A DNA stretch of 59,252 nucleotides from Acidimicrobiia bacterium. Its GTDB lineage: Bacteria; Actinomycetota; Acidimicrobiia; Spongiisociales; UBA5794. Below are positions 50,744-59,252 of this stretch, one piece after another. A program made the position numbers and the translations under genes. Below the pieces are notes generated by a model. The model was not told where the DNA came from. It did not search any database and saw only the letters and a program-made list of their open reading frames with translations. Location: positions 1 to 59,252 of the forward strand of contig JANTHO010000009.1 in assembly GCA_024762335.1 (NCBI GenBank). Reading direction: 5' to 3'. Positions within the stretch are counted from its first letter, which is position 1. Each line of letters begins with the position of its first letter.

Positions 50744-52483
50744 ATGAAATCGTCGCAGTTCAGGCTCGGTGACCTTCGTGTCGTCGCCCTCGGTCTCGTA
50801 TTCATCCTCGCCTGGGGAGCGATCGGCTACCGCCTCTTCCGTGTGCAGGGAGCGAACGCTGCCGAGCTGGCCCAGCGCGGCTTCGATCAGCGCCTTCGCC
50901 ACGAGGAGATCGAAGCCAAGCGAGGCACCATCTATGACCGCGATGGGGTTGAACTCGCCGTTACCATCTACGGCAGCTCACTGGCCGCCGACCCATCTCT
51001 CGTCGAGGAGCCGGCAAGGGCCGCTGCTGCACTGGCGCCGGTCGTGGGCGCCGACTACGTCGAGATGGTGAGTCGTCTCGAAGGAGATGGGCGGTTCGTG
51101 TACCTCGCTCGGGGTCTGGAACACGATGTCGCCGAAGCTGCCAAGCAGGTCATCGAGGACGAGGATCTCGTGGGGTTCATGTTCGAAGAGGAACCGCTCC
51201 GAATCTACCCATCGGGTGCTCTGGCAGCGCCCGTGATCGGCCTCACGCGGCTCGACGACGGCTCCGGGGTCGAGGGCATCGAAGCCGTGATGGATACGGA
51301 ATTGGCGGGGCGACCTGGGAAACGAATCGTCGAGCGCGACAGTGCAGGGCGTGCCATTCCCCAGGCAGAATTCCTCCTCGAGCCATCCGTTCCCGGATCC
51401 GACGTGGTGCTCACCCTCGACCGGGAGCTCCAGTACGCCGCCGAACGCTCACTTCAGGCCGGAATCGACCGGACCGGTGCCGAAGGAGGTGCGATCGTCG
51501 CCATCGACCCGGCGACCGGTGAGATTCTCGCCATGGTGTCGCTCCCGAGTTTCGACGGTTCGGATCGGTCGCAGCTCGACCCGTCGACGATCCGCAACCG
51601 GGCCATCAGCGACGAATTCGAACCCGGCTCGACACTCAAGGCCGTGACCGTGGCGGCCGCGCTCGAAGAAGGGATCGTGCGACCCGACACGCCGTTCGAA
51701 ACACCGAGAGAGATCGACATCTCGGGTGAGACGTACAGCGATCACGGACACAACCCTCCGGTCATGACCGTCGCCGACATCGTCGCGAAGTCCTCGAACG
51801 TGGGCACCATCAAGATCCAACAACGGCTCGGCAACGAGGCTCACTACCGCTACCTCGATGCCTTCGGGCTGGGGCGGACGGCATCGATCGACTTCCAGGG
51901 GGAGGCCACCGGCCGCCTCGATCACGTGACCGACTGGTGCGGCCCCGCTTGTGGCGCATCTGCGGCGATCGGATACGGGGTCGGAGCGACTCCGCTGCAG
52001 ATGGCCGAGATCTACGCGACGCTTGCGAACGATGGAAAGTGGGTCGAACCGCACATCGTGCGCGAGATCATCGCACCCGACGGGTCGTCGGTCGTCACGG
52101 AACCTCGCTCCCGCGAGGTCGTATCACCGGATACGGCACGAACCGTGCGCTCCATGCTGCGCGGTGTAGTGGAGCGGGGGACCGGCTGGCGGGCAGCCCT
52201 TGATGAATTCCCCGTTGGAGGCAAGACAGGGACGTCGAACAAGTTCGACGTCGAGACCGGGGAATACAGCGAGACCGACACCATCGCGTGGTTCATCGGC
52301 ATCGCTCCAATCGATGATCCGGCCATCGTCGTTGCCGTCGTCCTCGACACACCGACAGGCGAACTTCCCGACGGGACCGAGTTGAAGTTCGGCGGAGCCT
52401 CTTCCGCTCCCATCTTTGCCGAGGTCGCAGACACCGCACTCCGCCAACTCGGCGTTGCGCCGACACACGACGCCAATGGTTGA
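50744..52483 (+). CDS. ftsI: Septal peptidoglycan transpeptidase FtsI (class B PBP)
   Basis: 579 residues. Short cytoplasmic tail, one membrane helix (about 13-30), a pedestal domain starting near KRGTIYDRDGVELA, then the transpeptidase domain: Ser296-x-x-Lys299 (EPGSTLKA), Ser350-Ser-Asn352 (KSSN), Lys494-Thr-Gly (GGKTGTSNK). It crosslinks septal peptidoglycan with FtsW, encoded downstream. No PASTA domains, unlike some actinobacterial PBPs. The ATG is tightly placed after the 20-codon ORF. It overlaps murE by 8 bases. Confidence 0.95.
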   Translation: MKSSQFRLGDLRVVALGLVFILAWGAIGYRLFRVQGANAAELAQRGFDQRLRHEEIEAKRGTIYDRDGVELAVTIYGSSLAADPSLVEEPARAAAALAPVVGADYVEMVSRLEGDGRFVYLARGLEHDVAEAAKQVIEDEDLVGFMFEEEPLRIYPSGALAAPVIGLTRLDDGSGVEGIEAVMDTELAGRPGKRIVERDSAGRAIPQAEFLLEPSVPGSDVVLTLDRELQYAAERSLQAGIDRTGAEGGAIVAIDPATGEILAMVSLPSFDGSDRSQLDPSTIRNRAISDEFEPGSTLKAVTVAAALEEGIVRPDTPFETPREIDISGETYSDHGHNPPVMTVADIVAKSSNVGTIKIQQRLGNEAHYRYLDAFGLGRTASIDFQGEATGRLDHVTDWCGPACGASAAIGYGVGATPLQMAEIYATLANDGKWVEPHIVREIIAPDGSSVVTEPRSREVVSPDTARTVRSMLRGVVERGTGWRAALDEFPVGGKTGTSNKFDVETGEYSETDTIAWFIGIAPIDDPAIVVAVVLDTPTGELPDGTELKFGGASSAPIFAEVADTALRQLGVAPTHDANG

Positions 52484-53942
52484 TCGTCGCCGACTGTCGG
52501 AGATCGTTGCCCTGCTCCCCGGCGGTGGGCAACTCCGGGGCACCGACCCGACGATCGGCGGAGTCACCCACGACTCGCGAATGGTCGCCCCGGGAGATCT
52601 CTTCGTCGCGATTCCCGGAGCGGTCGTCGACGGCCACGACTACGTGGAGAGAGCCGTCGCTGCCGGTGCCGCGGCCGTTCTCGCCGAACGACCCGTCGAT
52701 GCCCCCGCGTTCGTCCTCGTCGATGATGCCAGAGCAGCATTGGCATGGGCGGCCGCCGCCGTCTACGGCGATCCGTCCAGCCATCTCTCCGTCATCGGCG
52801 TCACCGGGACGAATGGAAAGACGACCGTGACCCACATGGTCGACCACATCGTCACGGCCGCCGGCGTTTCCGGCGCCGTGGTGGGAACGATCGGCGCCAG
52901 GATCGGTACGAACGAACGGAGCGTGACCCGGACCACACCGGAGGCGTCCGACCTCCAGCGTCTTCTCTCCGACATGGTCGAGGCGGGCATCGAGGTGACG
53001 GCGATCGAAGTCTCCAGCCACGCGCTGAGCCTCCATCGCGTCGATGCGATCCGATTCAGGATTGCCGCATTCACGAATCTCATGCAGGATCACTTGGATT
53101 TCCATGGCACCATGGACGCGTACCTGGGGGCGAAGGCGAGTCTCTTCACCGCGAGTCGAGCCGATCACGCCGTCATCATGGTTGATGGCGATGCCGGGAT
53201 CGCCATCGCATCGGCGACCGATGTGCCGACGACGACGGTTGCGCTCACCCGTGAGGCCGATGTCACCGCTAGTCACATCGTCGAGTCGCTTTCAGGCTCA
53301 ACCTTCGTTGTCAACACGGCGGAGGCGACGTTCCCCGTTGACCTGCCGATGCCGGGACGCTTCAACGTCGCCAATGCGCTCGTGGCATCGGCGATCGCCC
53401 TCCAAATCGGGATCGGTCCCGAAGCGATCGCACGAGGTCTTGCATCGATCGGAACCATCGCGGGACGGTTCGAGCGCGTGGAGTCCACCACCGGCTTCGA
53501 CGTGATTGTCGACTACGCCCATACCCCGGACGCCGTGGCCGAAGTGGTCGCCGCCGCGCGGCGACTCGTTCCCGGCCGGGTCATCGTCGTGTTCGGAGCC
53601 GGCGGAGACCGCGATCGAGAGAAGCGTCCCGCCATGGGACGGGCCGCAGGAGGCGCCGATGTGGCAATCCTGACCTCGGATAACCCCCGTACGGAAGATC
53701 CGTCGACCATCATGAAGGCCGTGAGAAGCGGAATCCCTCCAGAATCCACGGTGATCGAGATCCCCGATCGGCGGACTGCCATCCGAACCGCCGTCGAAAA
53801 GGCAGCGCCCGGGGACCTCGTCCTGATTCTCGGCAAAGGGCACGAGACCGGCCAGGACTTCGGTGACCGGGTCGAACCGTTCGACGACCGTATCGTCGCC
53901 CGTGAGGAACTCGCGGCGTTGGCGGGAGGAGGACCGTCATGA
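52476..53942 (+). CDS. murE: UDP-MurNAc-L-Ala-D-Glu:meso-diaminopimelate ligase
   Basis: 488 residues. Adds the third amino acid to the peptidoglycan stem peptide. UDP-binding N-terminus (THDSRMVAPGDLFVA), ATP loop GTNGKTT (residues 111-117), carbamylated Lys220 (GAKASLF), DYAHTPDAV, and DNPRTEDP (402-409). The DNPR motif marks meso-diaminopimelate specificity; Lys-adding enzymes differ there. ATG 52476 overlaps ftsI by 8 bases; the frame upstream to 52416 is a shadow. Confidence 0.95.
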   Translation: MVDRRRLSEIVALLPGGGQLRGTDPTIGGVTHDSRMVAPGDLFVAIPGAVVDGHDYVERAVAAGAAAVLAERPVDAPAFVLVDDARAALAWAAAAVYGDPSSHLSVIGVTGTNGKTTVTHMVDHIVTAAGVSGAVVGTIGARIGTNERSVTRTTPEASDLQRLLSDMVEAGIEVTAIEVSSHALSLHRVDAIRFRIAAFTNLMQDHLDFHGTMDAYLGAKASLFTASRADHAVIMVDGDAGIAIASATDVPTTTVALTREADVTASHIVESLSGSTFVVNTAEATFPVDLPMPGRFNVANALVASAIALQIGIGPEAIARGLASIGTIAGRFERVESTTGFDVIVDYAHTPDAVAEVVAAARRLVPGRVIVVFGAGGDRDREKRPAMGRAAGGADVAILTSDNPRTEDPSTIMKAVRSGIPPESTVIEIPDRRTAIRTAVEKAAPGDLVLILGKGHETGQDFGDRVEPFDDRIVAREELAALAGGGPS

Positions 53943-55273
53943 CCGGTCCACTCGACTGGACGCTCGCGACCGTCGCATCCGCCACCGGCGGAGTCGTGGC
54001 GGGTGACCCGGGGATGCCGATCCACTCGATCTCGACCGATTCGCGGGTGCTCGATCCGGGCTCCGTGTTCGTCGCCATCCGCGGTCAGAACCACGACGGC
54101 CACGACTACGCATCCGAAGCGGTGGCAACCGGTGCCGTTGCAGCGCTCGTCGAACGCGGGACCCATCCCGATCTCGTTCCCAGGGTGGACGTCGAGGACA
54201 CGGGTCGTGCCTTGCGGGATCTCGGAGCATATCGACGGACCGAACTCGAGATGCCGGTCGTGGCGATCACCGGATCGACCGGAAAGACCTCCACGAAGGA
54301 CCTCCTGGCTGCGGCGATTCCCGGCTCGTGGGCATCGCCGCGTTCGTACAACAACGAAGTCGGAGTCCCCCTGACGGTGCTCGCCGCCCCCAACAACGCG
54401 ACGGCGCTCATTCTCGAAGTCGGGTCGCGCGGTGTCGGGCACATCACCTGGTTGATGCCGGTCGTCCGTCCCACGGTTGCCGTCATCACGAACCTCGGCG
54501 TCGTGCATCTGGAGACCTTCGGTTCGCGTGACGCCGTCGCCGACGGCAAGTGGGAACTAGTCGCTGGACTCTCCGAGGGCGGCATCGCCGTTCTCCCGGA
54601 CGACGAACCGCGTCTCGACCGTCCCCACCCCGGGCCGACCGTCACGTTCGGAGAGCAGCCGACCGCGCTGTTCCGCGTCGCATCGACGACCCTCGACGAC
54701 GACGGCAGGCCGTCGTTCGCGATCCACGCTTGCGGCCGGGTGATTCCGGTAACGCTCTCGATGGCAGGGGCGCACAACGCTGTGAACGCCGCGGCTGCAC
54801 TCGCAGCGGCGGTCGCCATCGGGATTGATCCGGAAGCGGCAGCGAACGGCATGGAGCGTGCCAGCGCCTCGCCGTGGCGGATGGAGATCCTCAGAGGCCG
54901 CTTCACCGTCGTCAACGATGCGTACAACGCCAATCCCACGTCGATGGAGGCTGCGCTCAGGACCGTCGCGGCGATGCCGGGGAAGTCGTATGCGATGCTC
55001 GGTGAGATGGCAGAACTCGGCTCTGTCTCCGTCGAGGAGCATCATCGGATCGGGAGGCTCGCGGCCGATCTCGACTTCGAAGCCGTCGGCACGATCGGTC
55101 CCGATCACGGCCTCGCCGAAGGAGCGGGAGGCGTGAACTTCTCGACGATCGACGACGCCCTCGCGTGGGTGCTCGATCGGATCGGGAACGGTGACCTCGT
55201 CCTCGTGAAGGGATCCCGATCGGTCGGACTCGAAGGTCTCGCACGGCGGCTGGCTGAGGAGGCGAGGGCATGA
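53939..55273 (+). CDS. murF: UDP-MurNAc-tripeptide:D-Ala-D-Ala ligase
   Basis: 444 residues. Completes the UDP-MurNAc-pentapeptide. DSRVLDPGSVFVAI near the N-terminus, ATP loop GSTGKTS (112-118), SYNNEVGVPLTVL, ITNLGVVHLETFGS, and NDAYNANPTSM typical of MurF. ATGA overlaps on both sides (murE, mraY). Confidence 0.95.
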   Translation: MTGPLDWTLATVASATGGVVAGDPGMPIHSISTDSRVLDPGSVFVAIRGQNHDGHDYASEAVATGAVAALVERGTHPDLVPRVDVEDTGRALRDLGAYRRTELEMPVVAITGSTGKTSTKDLLAAAIPGSWASPRSYNNEVGVPLTVLAAPNNATALILEVGSRGVGHITWLMPVVRPTVAVITNLGVVHLETFGSRDAVADGKWELVAGLSEGGIAVLPDDEPRLDRPHPGPTVTFGEQPTALFRVASTTLDDDGRPSFAIHACGRVIPVTLSMAGAHNAVNAAAALAAAVAIGIDPEAAANGMERASASPWRMEILRGRFTVVNDAYNANPTSMEAALRTVAAMPGKSYAMLGEMAELGSVSVEEHHRIGRLAADLDFEAVGTIGPDHGLAEGAGGVNFSTIDDALAWVLDRIGNGDLVLVKGSRSVGLEGLARRLAEEARA

Positions 55274-56334
55274 TCCAGCTGCTCTTCGCTGCAACGATCG
55301 CATTCGCCTTCACGATCCTCGTGACACCGATCGCCATCCGTGTTCTGCGGAACCACAACATCGGCCAGTTCATCCAGGAAGACGTGCGCGGGCACATGCA
55401 CAAACGCGGTACGCCGACGATGGGCGGTGTCGTCATCATCGTCGGCGCACTGCTCGGATACGTCGGTGCCCACTTCCGGTTCTTCACGCTCGGAGAAGGT
55501 ATTGATCTGACGATGCACGCGTTCGCGCCGGAAGGATGGCTCGCCCTTCTCGCGTTCGTCGGCATGGGGGTCATCGGATTCTTCGACGACTTCGTCAAGT
55601 ACGCCAGGAAGCACAACCAGGGCCTCTCGAAGCGTTGGAAGTTCCTCGGACAGCTGGCGGTTGCCGCTGCATTTGCCTGGGGAGCGGGACGGATCGGCGT
55701 GTCCACGGAGTTGTCGTTCGTTCGACCTCTCGGGATCGATCTTGGTCCGATCATCTACTTCCTTCTCGTCCTGTTCATGCTCACGGCGGCGGCCAATGCC
55801 GTGAACCTGACGGACGGTCTCGATGGTCTCGTCGCCGGGTCGATCTCCCTCGTCGCGGGTGCGTATGTGCTGATTTCCTTCTGGCAATTCAGGAACATCG
55901 TCTACTACTTCATGGACATCAACGGAGCGTTGGATCTCGCGCGGCTCTCCGCCGCGATCGTCGGCGCGGCACTCGGGTTCTTGTGGTGGAATGCCGCTCC
56001 GGCCAAGATCTTCATGGGGGACACGGGATCCCAAGCGCTCGGCGGGGCCCTTGCCGCCCTCGCCCTGCTCACGAACACCCAGCTCCTCCTCGTTCTCCTC
56101 GGCGGCCTCTACGTCGTTGAGACGTTGTCCGTCATCGGGCAGGTCTTCTCATTCAGGGTCTTCGGGCGTCGGATCCTCCGGATGGCACCGATCCACCACC
56201 ACTTCGAGCTGAAGGGATGGCCGGAGACGATGGTGATCGTCCGGTTCTGGATCCTGGCGGGGATCATGGTGGCTCTCGGAGTCGGCGTGTTCTATGCAGA
56301 TTTCCTGACCGTCTCCGGCGGGGGGACACCATGA
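55270..56334 (+). CDS. mraY: Phospho-MurNAc-pentapeptide translocase
   Basis: 354 residues, about ten membrane helices. Transfers phospho-MurNAc-pentapeptide to undecaprenyl phosphate, making lipid I. Signature stretches: HMHKRGTPTMGGVVII, the aspartates in GFFDDFVKYARKHNQGLS (FFDDFVKY), NAVNLTDGLDGLVAG, FMGDTGSQALGGALA and the catalytic histidine loop PIHHHFELKGW. Start ATG 55270 overlaps murF (ATGA); its stop overlaps murD. Confidence 0.97.
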   Translation: MIQLLFAATIAFAFTILVTPIAIRVLRNHNIGQFIQEDVRGHMHKRGTPTMGGVVIIVGALLGYVGAHFRFFTLGEGIDLTMHAFAPEGWLALLAFVGMGVIGFFDDFVKYARKHNQGLSKRWKFLGQLAVAAAFAWGAGRIGVSTELSFVRPLGIDLGPIIYFLLVLFMLTAAANAVNLTDGLDGLVAGSISLVAGAYVLISFWQFRNIVYYFMDINGALDLARLSAAIVGAALGFLWWNAAPAKIFMGDTGSQALGGALAALALLTNTQLLLVLLGGLYVVETLSVIGQVFSFRVFGRRILRMAPIHHHFELKGWPETMVIVRFWILAGIMVALGVGVFYADFLTVSGGGTP

Positions 56335-57611
56335 CGACGCTCGTGCTCGGGGCCGCCGTCAGCGGGCGTGCCGCCGCGCGTCTGGCGCGGCGACTCGGGA
56401 ACGATGTCGTGGTCTACGACCGCTCCGAACAGGCAACCGACGTGCTTCGAGACGACGCGTTCGCGGTTCGTCCGGGGGCATGGGACGACCGCTATCTCGA
56501 TCAGGTCGACCTCGTCGTCACCTCACCCGGCTTCCCCGAGTCTTCCGATCCGATCCAACGTGCGCTCTCGACCGGTGTCCCGGTCGTCAGCGAACTCGAG
56601 TTCGGAGCCACCCACCTTCCAGCTCCGTACGTCGCCGTCACCGGAACGAACGGGAAGACGACGATCACGACGGTCATCACCGACATGTTGAACGCGAGCG
56701 GCGTGAGCGCGGTTGCCGCCGGGAACATCGGCACGCCCGTATGCGGACTCAGCGATACTGCGGCATCGGTGTTCGTGCTCGAGGCATCGAGTTTCCAGTT
56801 GCGATTCATCGACCGATTCCATCCCGTTGCGGCCGGGATCGTGAACATCGCTGCGGACCATCTCGATTGGCATGGGACCGGCGAAGCGTATGCGCAGGCG
56901 AAAGCCAGGATCTTCGCGAACATGTCGGGCCGCGATCTCGTCGTCTACAACGCGGACGACGAGGGGGCAACGGCGGCGGTTGCAACGGCTCCGTGTGCGA
57001 CGGTACCGGTGAGCGGCACCCGCATCCCGGATGGGGGAGCGGGTCCGGCAGGCGACACGCTGCTGATCGCCGGGCGACGCTATCCCGTGGCGACGACGGA
57101 TCCTACGTGGACGGTCGATCTCGCCATGTCCGCAGTCCTCGCGAGTGCGGTCGGTGCAACAGAGGAGGGGATCGCGTCGACGCTCGCCTCATTCCACTCA
57201 GGAGCGCATCGGCGAAGAGTCGTCGCGCAGGCCGGCGGGATCGCCTGGATTGACGATTCGAAAGCGACGAACCCCCATGCTGCCAGGGCCGCCGCATCTG
57301 CATACCCGAGCGTCATCCTCCTCGCCGGAGGCAGGAACAAGGATCTCGATCTCTCGACCATCGCTCCCGATACGGTCCGACACGTCGTGGCCTTCGGCGA
57401 AGCCGGCCCGGAGGTGGCCGAAGTCGTCAACCGGCCGGTGACGGTCGTGCCGGATCTCGCAGGTGCCGTGGAGGCCGGAGCCCGGATCGCCCGTCCTGGC
57501 GATACGGTGCTGCTCGCTCCCGGATGTGCAAGCTTCGACGAGTTCGAGTCGTATGCCGCCCGCGGAGACCGGTTCGCGAGCCTCGTCGAAAAGATGGTGG
57601 TGTCGAAATGA
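56331..57611 (+). CDS. murD: UDP-MurNAc-L-alanine:D-glutamate ligase
   Basis: 426 residues, slightly short for MurD (usually 440-480). N-terminal VLGAAVSGRAAARLARRLG, SPGFPESSDPI, ATP loop GTNGKTT (105-111), AGNIGTPV, the ELSSFQL-like EASSFQLRF, NIAADHLDWHG, DDSKATNPHAA, LLAGGRNKDLD and LLAPGCASFDEF. All main motifs are present. ATGA overlaps with mraY and ftsW. Confidence 0.95.
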   Translation: MTTLVLGAAVSGRAAARLARRLGNDVVVYDRSEQATDVLRDDAFAVRPGAWDDRYLDQVDLVVTSPGFPESSDPIQRALSTGVPVVSELEFGATHLPAPYVAVTGTNGKTTITTVITDMLNASGVSAVAAGNIGTPVCGLSDTAASVFVLEASSFQLRFIDRFHPVAAGIVNIAADHLDWHGTGEAYAQAKARIFANMSGRDLVVYNADDEGATAAVATAPCATVPVSGTRIPDGGAGPAGDTLLIAGRRYPVATTDPTWTVDLAMSAVLASAVGATEEGIASTLASFHSGAHRRRVVAQAGGIAWIDDSKATNPHAARAAASAYPSVILLAGGRNKDLDLSTIAPDTVRHVVAFGEAGPEVAEVVNRPVTVVPDLAGAVEAGARIARPGDTVLLAPGCASFDEFESYAARGDRFASLVEKMVVSK

Positions 57612-58849
57612 CGGGAAGGACGACTCCGTTCGACCATGCTACGCGGATGACCGAACCCGCCCCGACAGCGTTCACCGTCGAGGACGCCGACACGAGAGCC
57701 TCGACGCGCGACCAGATTCGCGAGCAGCGGATCGCCCGTGCGCTGCACCTGCGCGATCGCAGGACGGTGTTCGTCGTCGTACCCGTCATCATGCTGCTGA
57801 TCGTCGGTCTCGGAGCGATGCTGTCCGCAAGTTCGGTCGTCGCGATTCGCGAAACGGGAGACCACCTCTTCTACATCAAACGGCAGATCATCTGGGTGGG
57901 TCTGGGGCTCGCTTCGCTTGTGATCTTCTCGAAGGTGCCGTACCGGTGGTACCGGAGATTCGCGCTTCCGATCTTCATCGTCGCCGTTGTGGGCCTCCTT
58001 GCCACGCTCATTGTGGGAGACGTGCGGGGCGGTGCGAGACGGTGGATCGAGGTCGGCCCGCTGACCGTGCAGGCATCGGAGTTTGCCAAGATTGCAACGA
58101 TCATCCTTCTCGCCGCCGTTCTCGCCAAGAAGGAACGGCTGCTCAACAGCTTCCCCCACTTCATCGTTCCCGTCGTGGCGATTCTCGGCATCGTCTCCGG
58201 TCTGCTTCTCCTGCAGCCGGACTTCGGGACGGCTCTCCTCATCGGTGTTTCGGCGTTCGCTGTGCTCGTCGCGTCGTCGGCGCCAATCGGGTTCCTTGTC
58301 GGACTCGGGGGCGTCGGCGGGATTCTCGCGGTCGTCGGCGCATTCACCATGGACTACCGGAGAGACCGGATCACCGGATTCCTCGATCCGTTTGCCGATC
58401 CACTCGGGACCGGGCATCAGGCGGTACAGAGTCTTGTCGCCCTCGGAACGGGAGGGTTGTTCGGGGTGGGCCTCGGCGCGAGCCGTGCGCGATGGTCGTT
58501 CCTCCCGAACGCGCACACCGACTTCATTTTCGCCATCATCGGCGAGGAGACCGGCTTCGTCGGTGCGATGCTCGTGATCGTCCTCTTCGCGGTGTTCGCT
58601 GCGGTCGGCATCCGGATCGCGCTCACAGCCCCCGACACATTCGGACGGTTGCTCGCCGTCGGGATCGTGGCGTGGCTCACCTTCCAGGCCCTCGTCAACA
58701 TCGGAGGGGTCGTCGCCGTGCTCCCGATCACCGGCGTGCCGCTACCGTTTGTTTCCTCCGGTGGGAACGCCATGATCGTGAGTCTGGGTGCCGTCGGCGT
58801 GCTCATCAACATCTCGCGATCGAGCGCCGTGGAACCGGCATCGTCGTGA
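57608..58849 (+). CDS. ftsW: Septal peptidoglycan polymerase FtsW (SEDS)
   Basis: 413 residues. A ~50-residue cytoplasmic N-terminus, then about ten membrane helices. SEDS glycosyltransferase that polymerises lipid II at the septum with FtsI. Visible: GARRWIEVGPLTVQASEFAK (GARRWI, QASEFAK), LLLLQPDFGTALLI with the catalytic acidic residue, AHTDFIFAIIGEETGF, and PFVSSGGNAMIVSLGAVG. ATG 57608 overlaps murD (ATGA); the stop overlaps murG (GTGA). RodA is the alternative, but the dcw context favours FtsW. Confidence 0.94.
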   Translation: MTGRTTPFDHATRMTEPAPTAFTVEDADTRASTRDQIREQRIARALHLRDRRTVFVVVPVIMLLIVGLGAMLSASSVVAIRETGDHLFYIKRQIIWVGLGLASLVIFSKVPYRWYRRFALPIFIVAVVGLLATLIVGDVRGGARRWIEVGPLTVQASEFAKIATIILLAAVLAKKERLLNSFPHFIVPVVAILGIVSGLLLLQPDFGTALLIGVSAFAVLVASSAPIGFLVGLGGVGGILAVVGAFTMDYRRDRITGFLDPFADPLGTGHQAVQSLVALGTGGLFGVGLGASRARWSFLPNAHTDFIFAIIGEETGFVGAMLVIVLFAVFAAVGIRIALTAPDTFGRLLAVGIVAWLTFQALVNIGGVVAVLPITGVPLPFVSSGGNAMIVSLGAVGVLINISRSSAVEPASS

Positions 58850-59252
58850 CATATGCATTCGCCGCGGCCGGCACTGGAGGTCACATCTATCCGGCTCTTG
58901 CCGTCGCACGCTCGCTCGTCGAGATGGGCGTACCGAACGGCGACATCGTGTTCTTCGGTGGCGATCGTCTCGAGACACGCGCCGTGCCGGAAGCGGGATT
59001 CGAGTTCATCCAACTCGACGTGCGCGGATTGAAGCGATCCCTCAGCGTTGAGAACCTCACGATTCCTGCGATGGTGCGTCGCGCGGCGAAGAACGTGGAA
59101 GCCACCCTGGCAAGACGCTCGCCGGGAGCGCTCACCGTCTTCGGTGGGTACGTGACCGTCCCCGCAGCGATCGGTGCCCGGAAGGTCGGCATGCCGTATG
59201 TCATCCACGAACAGAATGCCGTCCCCGGTCTCGCCAACCGATACGTCGCGCG
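58846..59252 (+). CDS. murG: UDP-GlcNAc:lipid I N-acetylglucosaminyltransferase, N-terminal part
   Basis: The first 135 residues are visible before the window ends. MurG converts lipid I to lipid II on the inner face of the membrane. FAAAGTGGHIYPALAVARSL is the glycine-rich loop, followed by VFFGGDRLETRAVPEAGFEF, FGGYVTVPAAIGA and YVIHEQNAVPGLANR, all typical of GT28 MurG. GTG start in a GTGA overlap with ftsW. The C-terminal sugar-nucleotide domain is outside the window. Confidence 0.95.
   Translation, partial: MTYAFAAAGTGGHIYPALAVARSLVEMGVPNGDIVFFGGDRLETRAVPEAGFEFIQLDVRGLKRSLSVENLTIPAMVRRAAKNVEATLARRSPGALTVFGGYVTVPAAIGARKVGMPYVIHEQNAVPGLANRYVA

Noticed and set aside
57080-58516. A 478-residue open frame on the minus strand
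   Set aside because: It lies opposite murD and ftsW, whose motifs are complete; its protein is Arg/Asp/Glu-rich, typical of high-GC antisense shadows.
1-59252. tRNA genes, CRISPR arrays, insertion sequences, attachment sites or a replication origin
   Set aside because: I looked through the intergenic gaps and saw no cloverleaf with a CCA end, no regularly spaced repeats, no transposase and no DnaA-box cluster. A dedicated scan could still find a degenerate case.

Overview
The window is a gene-dense, high-GC stretch of bacterial chromosome with no gap longer than 300 bases. No tRNA, rRNA, CRISPR array, insertion sequence or prophage was seen. The gene content points to an actinobacterium: a DUF3040 protein beside dinB and close to the dcw cluster, an F420-type luciferase-like oxidoreductase, a MoxR/DUF58/transglutaminase cluster, a START-domain plus ArsA-like ATPase pair, a three-part transhydrogenase, and a meso-diaminopimelate type MurE. 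A deep lineage such as Acidimicrobiia seems likely, but that placement is a guess from gene content.

Layout. 1-6246 (minus strand): a SpoU rRNA methylase cut by the window edge, a TPM-domain membrane protein, a nitroreductase, and the transhydrogenase genes pntAA-pntAB-pntB, mostly joined by 4-base overlaps. 6366-9109 (plus): a zinc alcohol dehydrogenase and a 14-TM MFS transporter. 9125-13713 (minus): a lipoprotein M1 peptidase, gnd, a class I aldolase and an SDR. 13745-19582 (minus): ilvB-ilvN-ilvC-leuA-leuB, preceded by a strong promoter and a peptide-coding attenuator. 19756-20982 (plus): an NYN-nuclease coiled-coil protein. 20990-22366 (minus): an orphan hypA and an LLM oxidoreductase. 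22480-27464 (plus): a small Cys protein, queG, a small membrane protein, a phosphoesterase, a methyltransferase, a START protein, an ArsA-like ATPase and a 62-residue protein. 27483-29456 (minus): a beta-propeller lipoprotein. 29535-32080 (plus): ROK kinase, DUF1232 protein, aminotransferase. 32091-34217 (minus): glucan phosphorylase. 34387-38665 (plus): fabD-fabH-fabG-acpP-fabF, a complete type II fatty acid elongation start-up set. 38693-41375: a cupredoxin-fold protein, dinB, the DUF3040 protein and a MerR regulator. 41388-45902 (minus): moxR, DUF58 and TgpA-type transglutaminase. 46061-48647: an unknown protein, a catalytically dead resolvase-fold protein, a universal stress protein and a ketopantoate-reductase-like protein. 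48773-59252 (plus): the division and cell-wall cluster mraZ-rsmH-ftsL-ftsI-murE-murF-mraY-murD-ftsW-murG, running off the right edge.

How it works together. The right-hand 10 kb makes lipid-linked peptidoglycan precursor and the divisome core. Its genes are chained by 4-base stop/start overlaps, and it is headed by an MraZ-type operator (TGGNN every 10 bases) lying over a TTGACA promoter. The ilv/leu operon makes branched-chain amino acids and reads its own end products through a 13-codon Ile/Val/Leu/Thr-rich leader peptide followed by a terminator hairpin.

The most notable non-coding features are a long hairpin that buries the rsmH start codon (probably the actinobacterial mraW RNA motif), the ilvB attenuator, the mraZ operator, and a recurring leaderless-promoter pattern (TANNNT exactly 6 bases before the start codon). 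The most notable proteins are a resolvase-fold protein lacking its catalytic residues, a cupredoxin-fold protein lacking copper ligands, and an orphan HypA. I did not find a clear, wholly new multi-gene system. The best candidates for undescribed biology are listed as findings.
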